64,000 nucleotides of DNA from Ferdinandcohnia sp036962685 (GTDB lineage: Bacteria > Bacillota > Bacilli > Bacillales > Bacillaceae_L), in assembly GCF_036962685.1 (NCBI RefSeq), contig NZ_JBALOP010000001.1, positions 1 to 64,000 on the forward strand. Direction: 5' to 3'. The notes below the pieces were generated by a model. It saw only the letters and a list, made by a program, of their open reading frames with translations, ran no database searches and was not told the origin of the DNA. This document shows positions 34,730 to 42,628 of this stretch, one piece after another (the first letter of the stretch is position 1; every line of letters starts with the position of its first letter). The position numbers were made by a program, and so were the translations under genes.

Positions 34730-36016
34730 TTAGGAATTTTGCAGTTGTTCGATTTCATCTTCTGTTAAACTTTCTCTCCAAATTGTTGCGCCTAAGCCTG
34801 TTAGTTTTTCTTCTAAATGGCTATAGCCTCGGTCAATATGTTCAAGGCCCGTAATTTCTGTTATGCCTTCTGCCATAAGACCTGCAACAACAAGTGCCGC
34901 ACCTGCACGTAAGTCACTTGCCTTTACTTTCGCACCTTGAAGCTGAACAGGTCCAGTTACAATTGCTGAACGGCCTTCAACTTTAATTTGTGCATTCATG
35001 CGACGAAGCTCATCGATATGCTTAAATCTTGCACCATAAATCGTATCCGTTACTACGCCTGTTCCAGTTGCTTTTGTGAGCAAGGATGTAAAAGGCTGTT
35101 GAAGATCAGTTGGGAAACCTGGATAGACAAGTGTTTTAATATCTACTGATTTTAAATCTTTGTTTCCAGCCACCCAGATTTGGTCGTCACTTGTTTCAAC
35201 AGTTACACCCATTTCACGGAACTTAGCAATCAAGGATTCCAAGTGAAGTGGGATCACATTATCAATTAAAACACCTTCACCCATAGCGGCACCAATAATC
35301 ATATATGTACCAGCTTCAATGCGGTCAGGAATAATCGTATGACGGCAACCCTGTAAGGAATCAACGCCATCGATTCGGATGACATCTGTTCCAGCTCCTT
35401 TAATTTTTGCACCCATACTTGTTAATAATGTCGCAACATCAATAATTTCCGGTTCCTTTGCAGCATTTTCAATGACAGTACGTCCCTTTGCACGCACCGC
35501 TGCCAGCATGATATTAATGGTTGCTCCAACACTTACTACGTCAAGGTAAATACGAGCACCTCTTAGCTCATCTGCACGTAGGTAGATTGCACCTTGTTCG
35601 TTCGTCACTTTTGCACCTAGTGCTTCAAAGCCCTTAATATGTTGGTCAATTGGTCTTGGACCTAGATGACAGCCACCTGGTAAGCCAATTACAGCCTTTT
35701 TAAAACGACCGAGCATTGCGCCCATTAAGTAATAGGATGCACGAAGCTTCTTTACTTTTCCGTTCGGTAATGGCATTGACACAATATTGGATGGGTCAAC
35801 GAAAATTTCTTCTTTACTTATCTCTACATGGCCCCCGATTTCTTCAAGCAAACCACCTAAAATTTGCACGTCTGAAATATCAGGTAGACCTTCAATTGTA
35901 ACTGGCGTTTCTGCAAGGATTGTTGCTGGGATGAGGGCAACCGCACTATTCTTTGCCCCACTTATTTTTACAGATCCTTTTAGTGGATAACCGCCTGCTA
36001 TTTTAAGTTTTTCCAT
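34730..36016 (-). CDS. murZ: UDP-N-acetylglucosamine 1-carboxyvinyltransferase
   Basis: 428 residues starting MEKLKIAGG behind AAGGGAG; a frame extension to 36097 is not supported. It transfers enolpyruvate from PEP to UDP-GlcNAc, the first committed step of peptidoglycan synthesis. The catalytic cysteine lies in PGGCHLGPRPID and the fosfomycin target loop is intact. Its place between glpX and fbaA identifies it as the second MurA paralogue, called murAB or murZ in B. subtilis. Confidence 0.93.
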   Translation of the reverse strand: MEKLKIAGGYPLKGSVKISGAKNSAVALIPATILAETPVTIEGLPDISDVQILGGLLEEIGGHVEISKEEIFVDPSNIVSMPLPNGKVKKLRASYYLMGAMLGRFKKAVIGLPGGCHLGPRPIDQHIKGFEALGAKVTNEQGAIYLRADELRGARIYLDVVSVGATINIMLAAVRAKGRTVIENAAKEPEIIDVATLLTSMGAKIKGAGTDVIRIDGVDSLQGCRHTIIPDRIEAGTYMIIGAAMGEGVLIDNVIPLHLESLIAKFREMGVTVETSDDQIWVAGNKDLKSVDIKTLVYPGFPTDLQQPFTSLLTKATGTGVVTDTIYGARFKHIDELRRMNAQIKVEGRSAIVTGPVQLQGAKVKASDLRAGAALVVAGLMAEGITEITGLEHIDRGYSHLEEKLTGLGATIWRESLTEDEIEQLQNS

Positions 36017-36576
36017 ATGTGGCTCCCTTCTAGCGAAGATGACGGTTTTGTAAGGGAAACCTTGAATTGCCACGGATACAACCCGTCCGGTGACCATTGA
36101 CTAAATAAAATCTAGCGTTAGGCAGTTCTTTTCCCTTATTTACATTACGTAAAACGTAACAGCACTTCACTCGAATTGGTATATTTTAACATAAATTTAC
36201 TGCGTGATTGTTCAAGTATTAATTTCTAGTTTACACGAAATTATTAATAATCATGTATCATTTTATACTGTTTCGCAAAAACAATCAAATACACCCACTA
36301 AAGATATTTCTTTAGGGAAAATTCCATAGGACTTAAGTTATACTTCTTCATTTTTGTTTTTGAGATATAGTTTTTTGAAGTTAAGTGTGATTGAAGTGAA
36401 TCTAGTTGAAGGTCTAAGTTATATACGTTACAACGTTCGTCTATGTTTCATAACAATGGGTAAGTTACGTCAATCAGCTCCTTCCACGTTTTTATGTGTT
36501 GATGATCTGTAATTACCCCTAGACTCCCATTTAAACTGGCAAGTATTTTTCAAAAATCGCCTTGCACTTTTCTTAG
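36017..36576. other. fbaA-murZ gap without transaldolase gene
   Basis: B. subtilis has a transaldolase gene (tal/ywjH, about 640 bp) between fbaA and murAB. Here the whole gap from the murZ start to the fbaA stop is about 810 bp with no long frame and no recognisable tal remnant; 36577-36696 is a family I repeat. The rest is AT-rich and should hold the murZ promoter, which could not be placed. Confidence 0.6.
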
Positions 36577-36696
36577 TGTCCAGCTTCAGGCGCAATCGGT
36601 TCTCTGGTCTAAGCCAATCGCATCGGAAGGTAAAGGGCACCTTCTGTCAGCGCTCGTCTTATGCTTGTCACCGATAAGCGGGCGCCTGAAGCTTTT
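36577..36696 (+). repeat. Foldback repeat family I, copy E (short)
   Basis: GTGTCCAGCTTCAGGCGC at the left and GGGCGCCTGAAGC at the right form an inverted repeat. The segment from TCGG..AAGCCAATCGC to CACCTTCTGTCAGCGCTCGTCTTATGCTTG aligns with the left half of the copies at 41253 and 45917 (read in their own sense). It looks like an internal-deletion derivative. Confidence 0.7.
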
Positions 36697-36711
36697 CTTA
36701 TTATAACGCAA

Positions 36712-36768
36712 GAAAACCGCTATCTCCAAATCACGTTATAAATAACAGGAAATAAGCGGTTTTTCTAT
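36712..36768 (-). terminator. Probable fbaA terminator
   Basis: AAAACCGCT and AGCGGTTTT frame a loop of about 40 nt, flanked by A/T runs on both sides. A U-rich stretch follows on the minus strand. The long loop makes it less certain. Confidence 0.5.
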
Positions 36769-36828
36769 ATGGTCTGGAGACAAATCTCCATTCTATTTAA
36801 TTAGACGTTTACGATTCAAAAAGGTTTC

Positions 36829-37686
36829 TTACGCTCTTCCAGAAGAACCGAATTCACGCATTTTGCCTTTTACTGTTTCACGAATAGCATCGCGAGCAGG
36901 TCCTAAGTATTTACGTGGATCATACTCTTCTGTCTTAACTGCTAATGTTTCGCGAACTGCTTTCGCAGAAGCAATTTGGTTTTCTGTATTTACATTGATT
37001 TTAGCAGTTCCAAGAGAAATTGACTTTTGGATATCCTTTGTAGGAATACCAGTTCCGCCGTGAAGTACTAGTGGTAAACCAGTTTTCTTCCCGATCTCTT
37101 CCATCTCTGCAAAACCAAGGTTTGGTTCACCTTTGTAAGGACCGTGAACAGAACCTAGAGCAGGCGCTAAGCAGTCGATGCCAGTGCGGTTAACAAGCTC
37201 AACACACTCATTTACATCTGCATAAATAACACCTTCAGCTATCACGTCATCCTCTTGTCCACCAACTGTACCAAGCTCAGCTTCTACTGAAACTCCGTGG
37301 AAGTGTGCAAGTTCAACAACTTTAGAAGTAATCTCAATGTTCTCTTCAAATGGATGATGAGAAGCATCGATCATAACAGATGTGAATCCAGCGTGAATAG
37401 CTTTCGCACAATTCTCAAAAGAAGAACCGTGATCAAGATGGATAGCAACTGGAACAGTAACCTTATAGTCTTCCATTAGTGCTTTTACCATCGCAACAAC
37501 AGTATTGAATCCACCCATATAACGGCCAGCACCTTCAGAAACACCTAGAATAACTGGTGAATTTTCTTCTTGTGCAGCTTGTAAAATTGCTTGTGTAAAC
37601 TCAAGGTTATTTAAGTTAAATTGACCTACTGCATAACCTTCTGCTTTTGCTTTTTCAAGCATTTCTTTCATTGAAACCAAAGGCAT
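36829..37686 (-). CDS. fbaA: Fructose-bisphosphate aldolase class II
   Basis: 285 residues starting MPLVSMKEML behind AGGAGG. Zinc-dependent aldolase: metal histidines lie in PVAIHLDHGSSFE, GSVHG and VLHGGTG, and the cation loop GGQEDDVI is present. It cleaves FBP to DHAP and G3P in glycolysis and works in reverse with GlpX in gluconeogenesis. It lies between spo0F and the murZ region as in B. subtilis. Confidence 0.96.
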   Translation of the reverse strand: MPLVSMKEMLEKAKAEGYAVGQFNLNNLEFTQAILQAAQEENSPVILGVSEGAGRYMGGFNTVVAMVKALMEDYKVTVPVAIHLDHGSSFENCAKAIHAGFTSVMIDASHHPFEENIEITSKVVELAHFHGVSVEAELGTVGGQEDDVIAEGVIYADVNECVELVNRTGIDCLAPALGSVHGPYKGEPNLGFAEMEEIGKKTGLPLVLHGGTGIPTKDIQKSISLGTAKINVNTENQIASAKAVRETLAVKTEEYDPRKYLGPARDAIRETVKGKMREFGSSGRA

Positions 37687-37862
37687 GTGAATTTCCTCCT
37701 TTTGTACCGTTTTTATGTAGGGAAAAGTCCCTGTGCACATAGAACCACGGCAAAGAAACGCCGGGGTTAATTGTATACCTATTCCAAAGATTTCGTATCA
37801 CCTAATAGAATGACCGAAACAAAATCATAATATGTAAGCTGAAGATAGAAAAATCAACAGAC

Positions 37863-37890
37863 AAAAAGCACACAAAATGCCTTTTGCGTT
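37863..37890 (-). terminator. Weak spo0F terminator
   Basis: On the minus strand AAAGGCA..TGCTTTT with a 7-nt loop ends in TTTTTG. The rest of the 37687-38019 gap is AT-rich; a TATACAAT-like -10 for fbaA lies near 37773-37780, but no -35 is clear. Confidence 0.4.
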
Positions 37891-38019
37891 AAGGAATAGC
37901 AACAATACAGTACTAAGCATATCACAAGATTTTGATTTCGCAAGGGACCATTAATTCGCGTTTTTACCATGAAGCGTTTACATTTTTGTAACAACAAGGT
38001 TTTGTATTTTTTGTGTTTT

Positions 38020-38391
38020 TTATTCGGATTTTAATGGGATATTTGCTCTAACTGCTTCGCGTAGCTCGTCAATGTCAAAAGGCTTCGCAAAATGGGTAAT
38101 TGCTCCCAAATCCTTCGCTTCCTGGATCATATCAAGTTCGCCGTAAGCTGTCATAATAATGACTCGAATATCCTGATTAATTTTTTTTAGTCTTTTTAAG
38201 ATTTCAATCCCGTCCATACCAGGGATTTTCATATCTAGTAAAACTAAATCTGGAGAGTGTTTTTGAACGATATCGATTGCTTGTACTCCATTAGCTGCTT
38301 GGAATGTCTTGTAACCTTCTTTTTGAAAAACTTCGTTTAACAGTATTCGTATTCCGTATTGGTCATCCACAATTAAGATTTTCTCTGACAT
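38020..38391 (-). CDS. spo0F: Sporulation response regulator Spo0F
   Basis: 123 residues, a stand-alone receiver. The phosphoacceptor is Asp53 (LVLLDMKIPGMDG) with acidic pocket VDDQYG (D9, D10), Thr in IIMTAYG and Lys in HFAKPFD. Spo0F receives phosphate from sporulation kinases and passes it to Spo0B in the phosphorelay to Spo0A. A sigma-H promoter and a Spo0A-type box lie upstream. A 13-base run of N lies 38 bp before the start. Confidence 0.96.
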   Translation of the reverse strand: MSEKILIVDDQYGIRILLNEVFQKEGYKTFQAANGVQAIDIVQKHSPDLVLLDMKIPGMDGIEILKRLKKINQDIRVIIMTAYGELDMIQEAKDLGAITHFAKPFDIDELREAVRANIPLKSE

Positions 38392-38428
38392 TCTTTTAAA
38401 AACCCCCCTTAAAATAGATAAAAATAAT

Positions 38429-38441
38429 NNNNNNNNNNNNN
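38429..38441. other. Run of 13 undetermined bases
   Basis: Thirteen consecutive N between the spo0F start and its promoter: an assembly gap or masked bases of unknown true length. Confidence 0.95.
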
Positions 38442-38523
38442 AATAGGATTATTTACTTTGTTTTTAACGACCGTTTTAATACGTTCGTTTTTTCGAATAT
38501 TATTATATCGTTATTCATTTTTA

Positions 38524-38551
38524 ATTCTACCAAGAGCAACAAATTTCCTTC
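38524..38551 (-). promoter_or_regulatory. Sigma-H promoter of spo0F
   Basis: On the minus strand GAAGGAAAT (38543-38551), a 12-bp spacer and GTAGAAT (38524-38530) match the sigma-H pattern. B. subtilis spo0F is known to have a sigma-H promoter. The leader would be about 125 nt and includes the N run. Confidence 0.75.
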
Positions 38552-38604
38552 TTTTTACGTAGAAAACTTTATTTCAAAGACCGAAACAATTTTCATCAAC
38601 ATAA

Positions 38605-38611
38605 TTCGACA
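38605..38611 (-). promoter_or_regulatory. Candidate Spo0A box
   Basis: TGTCGAA on the minus strand, 7 of 7 to the Spo0A box core, about 90 bp upstream of the predicted spo0F start and about 85 bp ahead of ywjG. A single 7-mer, so tentative. Confidence 0.45.
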
Positions 38612-38693
38612 TGATTTCTTATTTTTTTCGTATAACGTTATAATAATAATATATGGAAAATGAGTAATAAGATTAGAAAGGAATTTTACATTT

Positions 38694-39227
38694 ATGTTAA
38701 AGATGTTTACTACACAGCTTCAAGGACAGTTTAACCGAATTATGGAACAAGAGGAAATGAATATGGAGGATGGCGCAAGAATTCTTGCTCAGTCTGTAAT
38801 TAGCGATGGTACCATTTTAATACATGGCTTCGGTGAAATGGCTGCCGTGGTAACTGAGGCTTTGTTTGGCGCTGAACCGCTAAAGTCGGCTAAGCCTTTA
38901 TTTACTGATGGAAAAATGAATGAGGTTGAGGATGTCGACTCTGTTTTGTTAATCACTCGATTTTCAACTGATGAAGAGGCCATTAAGCTTGCAGAAGAAC
39001 TACGTGACAAAGGAATTCAGACCGTGGCGATTTCTGCGATTGTAAAAACGGAAGATAAACGCACATTAAACCAAATGGTCAATATTCATATTGATAGCAA
39101 GCTACAAAAACCACTCATCCCAGACGATTTCGGGAACCGCTTCGGTTTTCCAAGCGTGATGACTGCCTTATATGCCTATTTCGGACTTAAATTTACAATC
39201 AAAGAAATGGTCGAGGAATTTGATTAG
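38694..39227 (+). CDS. ywjG: DUF2529 protein YwjG
   Basis: 177 residues. An N-terminal helix (MLKMFTTQLQGQFNRIMEQEE) is followed by a SIS-like alpha/beta fold (GTILIHGFGEMAAV, VDSVLLITRFSTDEEAIKLAEEL, IQTVAISAI). The family is conserved in Bacillus next to spo0F and pyrG, and its function is unknown; the fold suggests binding of a sugar phosphate. It is transcribed divergently from spo0F. The start follows AGAAAGGA. Confidence 0.85.
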   Translation: MLKMFTTQLQGQFNRIMEQEEMNMEDGARILAQSVISDGTILIHGFGEMAAVVTEALFGAEPLKSAKPLFTDGKMNEVEDVDSVLLITRFSTDEEAIKLAEELRDKGIQTVAISAIVKTEDKRTLNQMVNIHIDSKLQKPLIPDDFGNRFGFPSVMTALYAYFGLKFTIKEMVEEFD

Positions 39228-39249
39228 GGAAAATTTTATAAATTCCTTT

Positions 39250-39510
39250 GATGAAGGACTAAACGGGGCTTAGTCTTGATCAGAATGGTCTTCATAACCC
39301 TGATGAAGACCTAAGCGAAGCTTACTTTCGGTTCGAATGGTCTTCATAGCCCCGATGAAGAACATAACTATGCTAATTTTCGATCTGAATGGTCTTCATA
39401 GCCCGCATGAAGAGCATTTCCCATCGTATTCTTGGACCAAATCATCTTCATAGCCCTCATGAAGAGCATTTCCCTTAAGATTCCCGGACTGAATCCACTT
39501 CATCCGCCCA
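39250..39510. repeat. Tandem array, 52-bp period (5 units)
   Basis: ATGAAG recurs at 39251, 39303, 39355, 39407 and 39459, exactly 52 bp each time. In four units it forms the right arm of CTTCAT-N7-ATGAAG (for example CTTCATAACCCTGATGAAG). The rest of each unit is more variable. The array fills the gap between the convergent ywjG and pyrG genes. Confidence 0.85.
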
Positions 39511-39518
39511 AGCCCGAT

Positions 39519-39557
39519 AAAAAAAGGCGAGTTCGAATTGAACTCGCCATTTTTCAT
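39519..39557. terminator. ywjG/pyrG bidirectional terminator
   Basis: GGCGAGTTC/GAACTCGCC with a 5-nt loop, flanked by A-run and T-run on the two sides, so it can stop both converging genes. Confidence 0.85.
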
Positions 39558-39570
39558 TACTCAATTTATG

Positions 39571-41178
39571 TTACATTTTTTCAGCGTTTGTTAATGATGC
39601 TCGAATAAATTCTCTAAACAATGGTTGTGGACGGTTTGGTCTTGATTTAAATTCTGGGTGGAATTGTGAAGCCACAAACCATGGGTGGTCTTTCAACTCG
39701 ATAATTTCCACAAGACGTCCATCTGGGCTTGTTCCTGAGAAGACAAAGCCTGCCTCTTCCATTGCTTGACGATAATGGTTGTTAAATTCATAACGATGGC
39801 GGTGACGCTCATAGACCACTTCATCATTGTATGCTTCGTATGCCTTTGTTCCCTCTTCAATTTTACAAGGGAAAAGTCCAAGACGTAGTGTTCCGCCTAA
39901 ATCCTCAACATCCTTTTGCTCTGGTAACAGGTCAATGATTGGATGAGGAGTATCTGGATTAAGCTCAGCAGAATGTGCACCATCTAAACCTAGTACATTT
40001 CGTGCAAACTCAACAGATGCTAGCTGCATACCAAGGCAAATTCCAAGCAATGGAGTTTTAGTCTCTCTCGCATATTTAAGAGCCACAATTTTTCCGTCAA
40101 CACCGCGGTCACCGAAGCCACCAGGAACAAGAATTCCATCTGAGCCACCCAGTAATTCAGCCACATTTTCATCTGTAACTTCTTCTGAATTAACCCAGTT
40201 AATATTGATATCAGAATCAAATGCATAGCCGGCATGTTTTAAAGCTTCAGCTACAGAAAGATACGCATCTTGAAGCTCTACATATTTTCCGACCAATGCA
40301 ATATTGGTTGTTTTTGTAAGGTGTGTCACTTTCTCAACGAGATTGATCCAATCTGTCATGTCTGCTTCTTTGCAATCTAGCTGAAGATGCTCGCACGCGA
40401 TTTGATCAATGCCCTGTTGTTGAAGAGATAACGGGATTGAATATAAGGTTTCCGCATCACGGCTCTCAAAAACTGCTTTTGAATCAATGTCACAAAATAG
40501 CGCAATTTTATCCTTCATATCTTCTGAAATCGGCATTTCTGTACGAAGAACAATGATATTTGGCTGAATTCCAAGGCTGCGAAGCTCTTTCACACTGTGC
40601 TGGGTTGGTTTTGTCTTCATTTCTCCGGCAGCTTTAATGTATGGAACAAGCGTACAATGCACATACATCACATTGCGGGAGCCCACGTCACTTTTAATTT
40701 GACGAACAGCTTCTAGGAAAGGTAGTGACTCGATGTCTCCAACTGTACCACCGATTTCAGTGATGACGACGTCTGCATTTGTCTCATGGCCAGCACGGAA
40801 AACTCTTTCCTTGATTTCGTTTGTAATATGCGGAATAACCTGCACAGTTGCACCTAAATAATCACCGCGACGCTCTTTCTTTAATACAGTTGAATAGATT
40901 TTACCTGTCGTTACGTTGCTGTATTTATTTAGATTAATGTCAATAAAACGTTCGTAGTGCCCTAAATCAAGGTCAGTTTCAGCGCCGTCATCGGTAACGA
41001 ACACTTCGCCATGCTGGTATGGACTCATGGTTCCTGGGTCCACATTGATATATGGATCGAATTTTTGAATCGTTACTTTCATTCCACGGTTTTTCAATAA
41101 ACGGCCTAAAGATGCGGCAACAATCCCTTTTCCTAGGGACGATACAACCCCACCTGTTACAAAAATATATTTCGTCAT
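39571..41178 (-). CDS. pyrG: CTP synthase
   Basis: 535 residues starting MTKYIFVTGGVVSSLGKG, the family N-terminus. It aminates UTP to CTP with glutamine. The synthetase half has SLGKGI and the DLDLGHYERF loop; the glutaminase half has GICLGMQ (catalytic cysteine) and FHPE. An ATG six codons upstream is in frame but atypical. The mRNA leader contains a GGGC start, an attenuator, and a family I repeat between attenuator and start codon. Confidence 0.96.
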   Translation of the reverse strand: MTKYIFVTGGVVSSLGKGIVAASLGRLLKNRGMKVTIQKFDPYINVDPGTMSPYQHGEVFVTDDGAETDLDLGHYERFIDINLNKYSNVTTGKIYSTVLKKERRGDYLGATVQVIPHITNEIKERVFRAGHETNADVVITEIGGTVGDIESLPFLEAVRQIKSDVGSRNVMYVHCTLVPYIKAAGEMKTKPTQHSVKELRSLGIQPNIIVLRTEMPISEDMKDKIALFCDIDSKAVFESRDAETLYSIPLSLQQQGIDQIACEHLQLDCKEADMTDWINLVEKVTHLTKTTNIALVGKYVELQDAYLSVAEALKHAGYAFDSDININWVNSEEVTDENVAELLGGSDGILVPGGFGDRGVDGKIVALKYARETKTPLLGICLGMQLASVEFARNVLGLDGAHSAELNPDTPHPIIDLLPEQKDVEDLGGTLRLGLFPCKIEEGTKAYEAYNDEVVYERHRHRYEFNNHYRQAMEEAGFVFSGTSPDGRLVEIIELKDHPWFVASQFHPEFKSRPNRPQPLFREFIRASLTNAEKM

Positions 41179-41252
41179 CTTTCTTTTTTCCCCCATTCAT
41201 GTAGTTAGTTAAAGTTTGCTCAAATTTATAAAATTGTATAAAGGAATCTTTC

Positions 41253-41493
41253 CTGTCTAGTTCAGCGCTTGCCCCTCGAGGTCATATGCCAATCCGGCAA
41301 TAAGGATAAAGAGCGTCCTTCTTTCTGGATTTTCTTATGCTTGTCGGACTTGCACAGAACAAGGAAGGCTTCAACAGCAGAATCATGCACGAAGAAAATG
41401 CATTCCATTTTCGAGGAAGTGCTGACATCGACGTTTACCACAGGACGTGGCAGTATTTAGTCGATGCTCCACTTTCAAGGCGCTTACGCTTTT
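41253..41493 (+). repeat. Foldback repeat family I, copy G (full length)
   Basis: Runs from CTGTCTAG.TCAGCGC to AAGGCGCTTACGCTTTT. It aligns end to end, by eye, with the reverse complement of 45917-46150 (shared blocks: CCTCGAGGTCA, GGACTTGCACAG-like, CACGAAGAAAATGCAT, GTGCTGACATCGACGTT, CCACAGGACGTGGC, TAGTCGATG). It lies in the pyrG leader. Confidence 0.85.
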
Positions 41494-41536
41494 CGATTCG
41501 ATCTGGGGTTTGTCTTTTTTCTCACCCTATAAAAAT

Positions 41537-41570
41537 AAAAAAGCTCCGCTTACAAATATGTAAGGGAGCG
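41537..41570 (-). terminator. pyrG attenuator (reiterative-transcription type)
   Basis: In the pyrG transcript GCTCCCTTAC pairs with GTAAG-G-GGAGC (41543-41547/41565-41569 and 41549-41553/41560-41564) and is followed by TTTTTT. The 5' arm carries CTCCCTT, the target that extra G residues added at the transcript start pair with when CTP is low in B. subtilis pyrG. It also ends rpoE read-through. Confidence 0.85.
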
Positions 41571-41610
41571 AAACTTGTAATATGGTTTCGTAGATACTCT
41601 TTTTTTAGAG

Positions 41611-41649
41611 CCCAAAAAGTATTCTACCGAGTTAAGAATGAAAAGTCAA
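41611..41649 (-). promoter_or_regulatory. pyrG promoter with GGGC initiation sequence
   Basis: TTGACT (41644-41649), a 17-bp spacer and TAGAAT (41621-41626), then seven bases and GGGCTCT (start near 41613). The GGGC start is the hallmark of B. subtilis pyrG, where low CTP causes repeated G addition and antitermination. Confidence 0.88.
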
Positions 41650-41684
41650 TATGAAGTTTAAGTGGAATTTAGTTACAACAAATA

Positions 41685-42248
41685 TTAGTCTTCTTCCTCT
41701 TCTTCTAACTCTTCTTCTTCGTCTTCTAATTCATATTCCTCATCATCGAGAAGCTCTTCATCGTCATCCTCGAAGTCTTCATCGTCTTCAATGTCATCGA
41801 AGTCCTCATCTTCCTCTTCGTCTTCAATGTCATCGACATCTTCGTCTTCTTCATCGAAATCTTCGTCGAAATCAAGGTCATCTTCGTCAAGGTCATCGAA
41901 GCCGATAAGATCGTCATCTTCGTCCTTTTTCTTCTTGCTCTTTTTCTTCTTCTTTGGTTTTTCAGTATGAGTAACCTCTTCATCGATTTGCTCGTACGGA
42001 TACCATGTACGAAGCCCCCAACGATTATCACCTAATGTAATAAAACGACCATCGATATTGATGTCTGTATAAAACTGAGAAATTTTTGAGCGAAGCTCTT
42101 CTTCTGAAAGCTCTAATATTTTTGCTATTTCGTCAACTAGCTCGTTAAATGTAATCGCATCTTTTCTCCCTAAGAAAATCTCATACGCTACCTCAAGCAT
42201 TGACATTTCTTTTATTTGCTCTGGTGAGTATTGATTAAGACTCATCAA
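41685..42248 (-). CDS. rpoE: RNA polymerase delta subunit
   Basis: 187 residues. The N-terminal HARE-HTH domain (SLNQYSPEQIKEMSMLEVAYEIF..RFITLGDNRWGLRTWYPYEQ, to about 90) binds core polymerase; a lysine-rich patch (KPKKKKKSKKKK) then leads to an unusually long run of Asp and Glu to the end. Delta displaces RNA from polymerase and tunes initiation to the initiating NTP level. Antisense frames over the acidic tail are composition artefacts. It is next to pyrG as in B. subtilis. Confidence 0.96.
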   Translation of the reverse strand: MMSLNQYSPEQIKEMSMLEVAYEIFLGRKDAITFNELVDEIAKILELSEEELRSKISQFYTDINIDGRFITLGDNRWGLRTWYPYEQIDEEVTHTEKPKKKKKSKKKKDEDDDLIGFDDLDEDDLDFDEDFDEEDEDVDDIEDEEEDEDFDDIEDDEDFEDDDEELLDDEEYELEDEEEELEEEEED

Positions 42249-42412
42249 GGCACTCCCTTTCTATGTATGTAACTAGAATTCTGATAAAAACATGTTGTTG
42301 AAATACTTCTCATAAAAAAATAAAAAGAGTACTGTAAAATACATATCATTCATTATAAACAAAATCAACCACTTTATGCCAGTGTATTCATTTTTTAAGG
42401 CTGAACCAACTA

Positions 42413-42612
42413 AATCAAATACGCCTCGGCGTATTTGCGCCCAGATTTTTTTCGAGCTTGCTCGAAAAACTTCCTTTGAAAAATCTGAGGCATCCGCCGG
42501 AGGCTATAACTTTATTCAGCACATACTTAAGTCCTTCACTCATTGTATACTTTTCATTTATTTCCCATATTTTAAAAAAAGATCGAGGCTTTGCTGAATA
42601 AAGTTATGAGTT
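42413..42612. repeat. Palindromic repeat family II, copy 2
   Basis: Begins ATCAAATACGCCTCGGCGTATTTGCGCCC, then CGAGCTTGCTCG, TTGAAAAATCTGAGGCATCCGCCGGAGGCTATAAC, and ends in a perfect 15-bp inverted repeat ATAACTTTATTCAGC/GCTGAATAAAGTTAT (42496-42510 and 42593-42607) around an 82-nt loop. Matches the copy at 19964 block by block. It fills most of the rpoE-icmF gap. Confidence 0.75.
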
Positions 42613-42620
42613 CAGCCTCG
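42574..42620 (-). terminator. icmF terminator
   Basis: On the minus strand CGAGGCT (42614-42620) pairs with AGCCTCG (42584-42590), followed by ATC and seven T. It overlaps the right arm of the family II repeat. Confidence 0.7.
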
Positions 42621-42628
42621 CTCTTTTT

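Noticed and set aside
37687..37740. 18-residue N-terminal extension of FbaA
   Set aside because: The ATG at 37684-37686 has AGGAGG at the right distance and matches the family start; the extension is leader sequence.
41537..41570. Simple rpoE terminator
   Set aside because: It lies about 40-75 nt downstream of a pyrG promoter with a GGGC start, and its 5' arm carries CTCCCTT; the pyrG attenuator explains it better, though it can also stop rpoE read-through.
41651..41908. Arg/His/Leu-rich frame on the plus strand
   Set aside because: Antisense shadow of the acidic Asp/Glu tail of rpoE.
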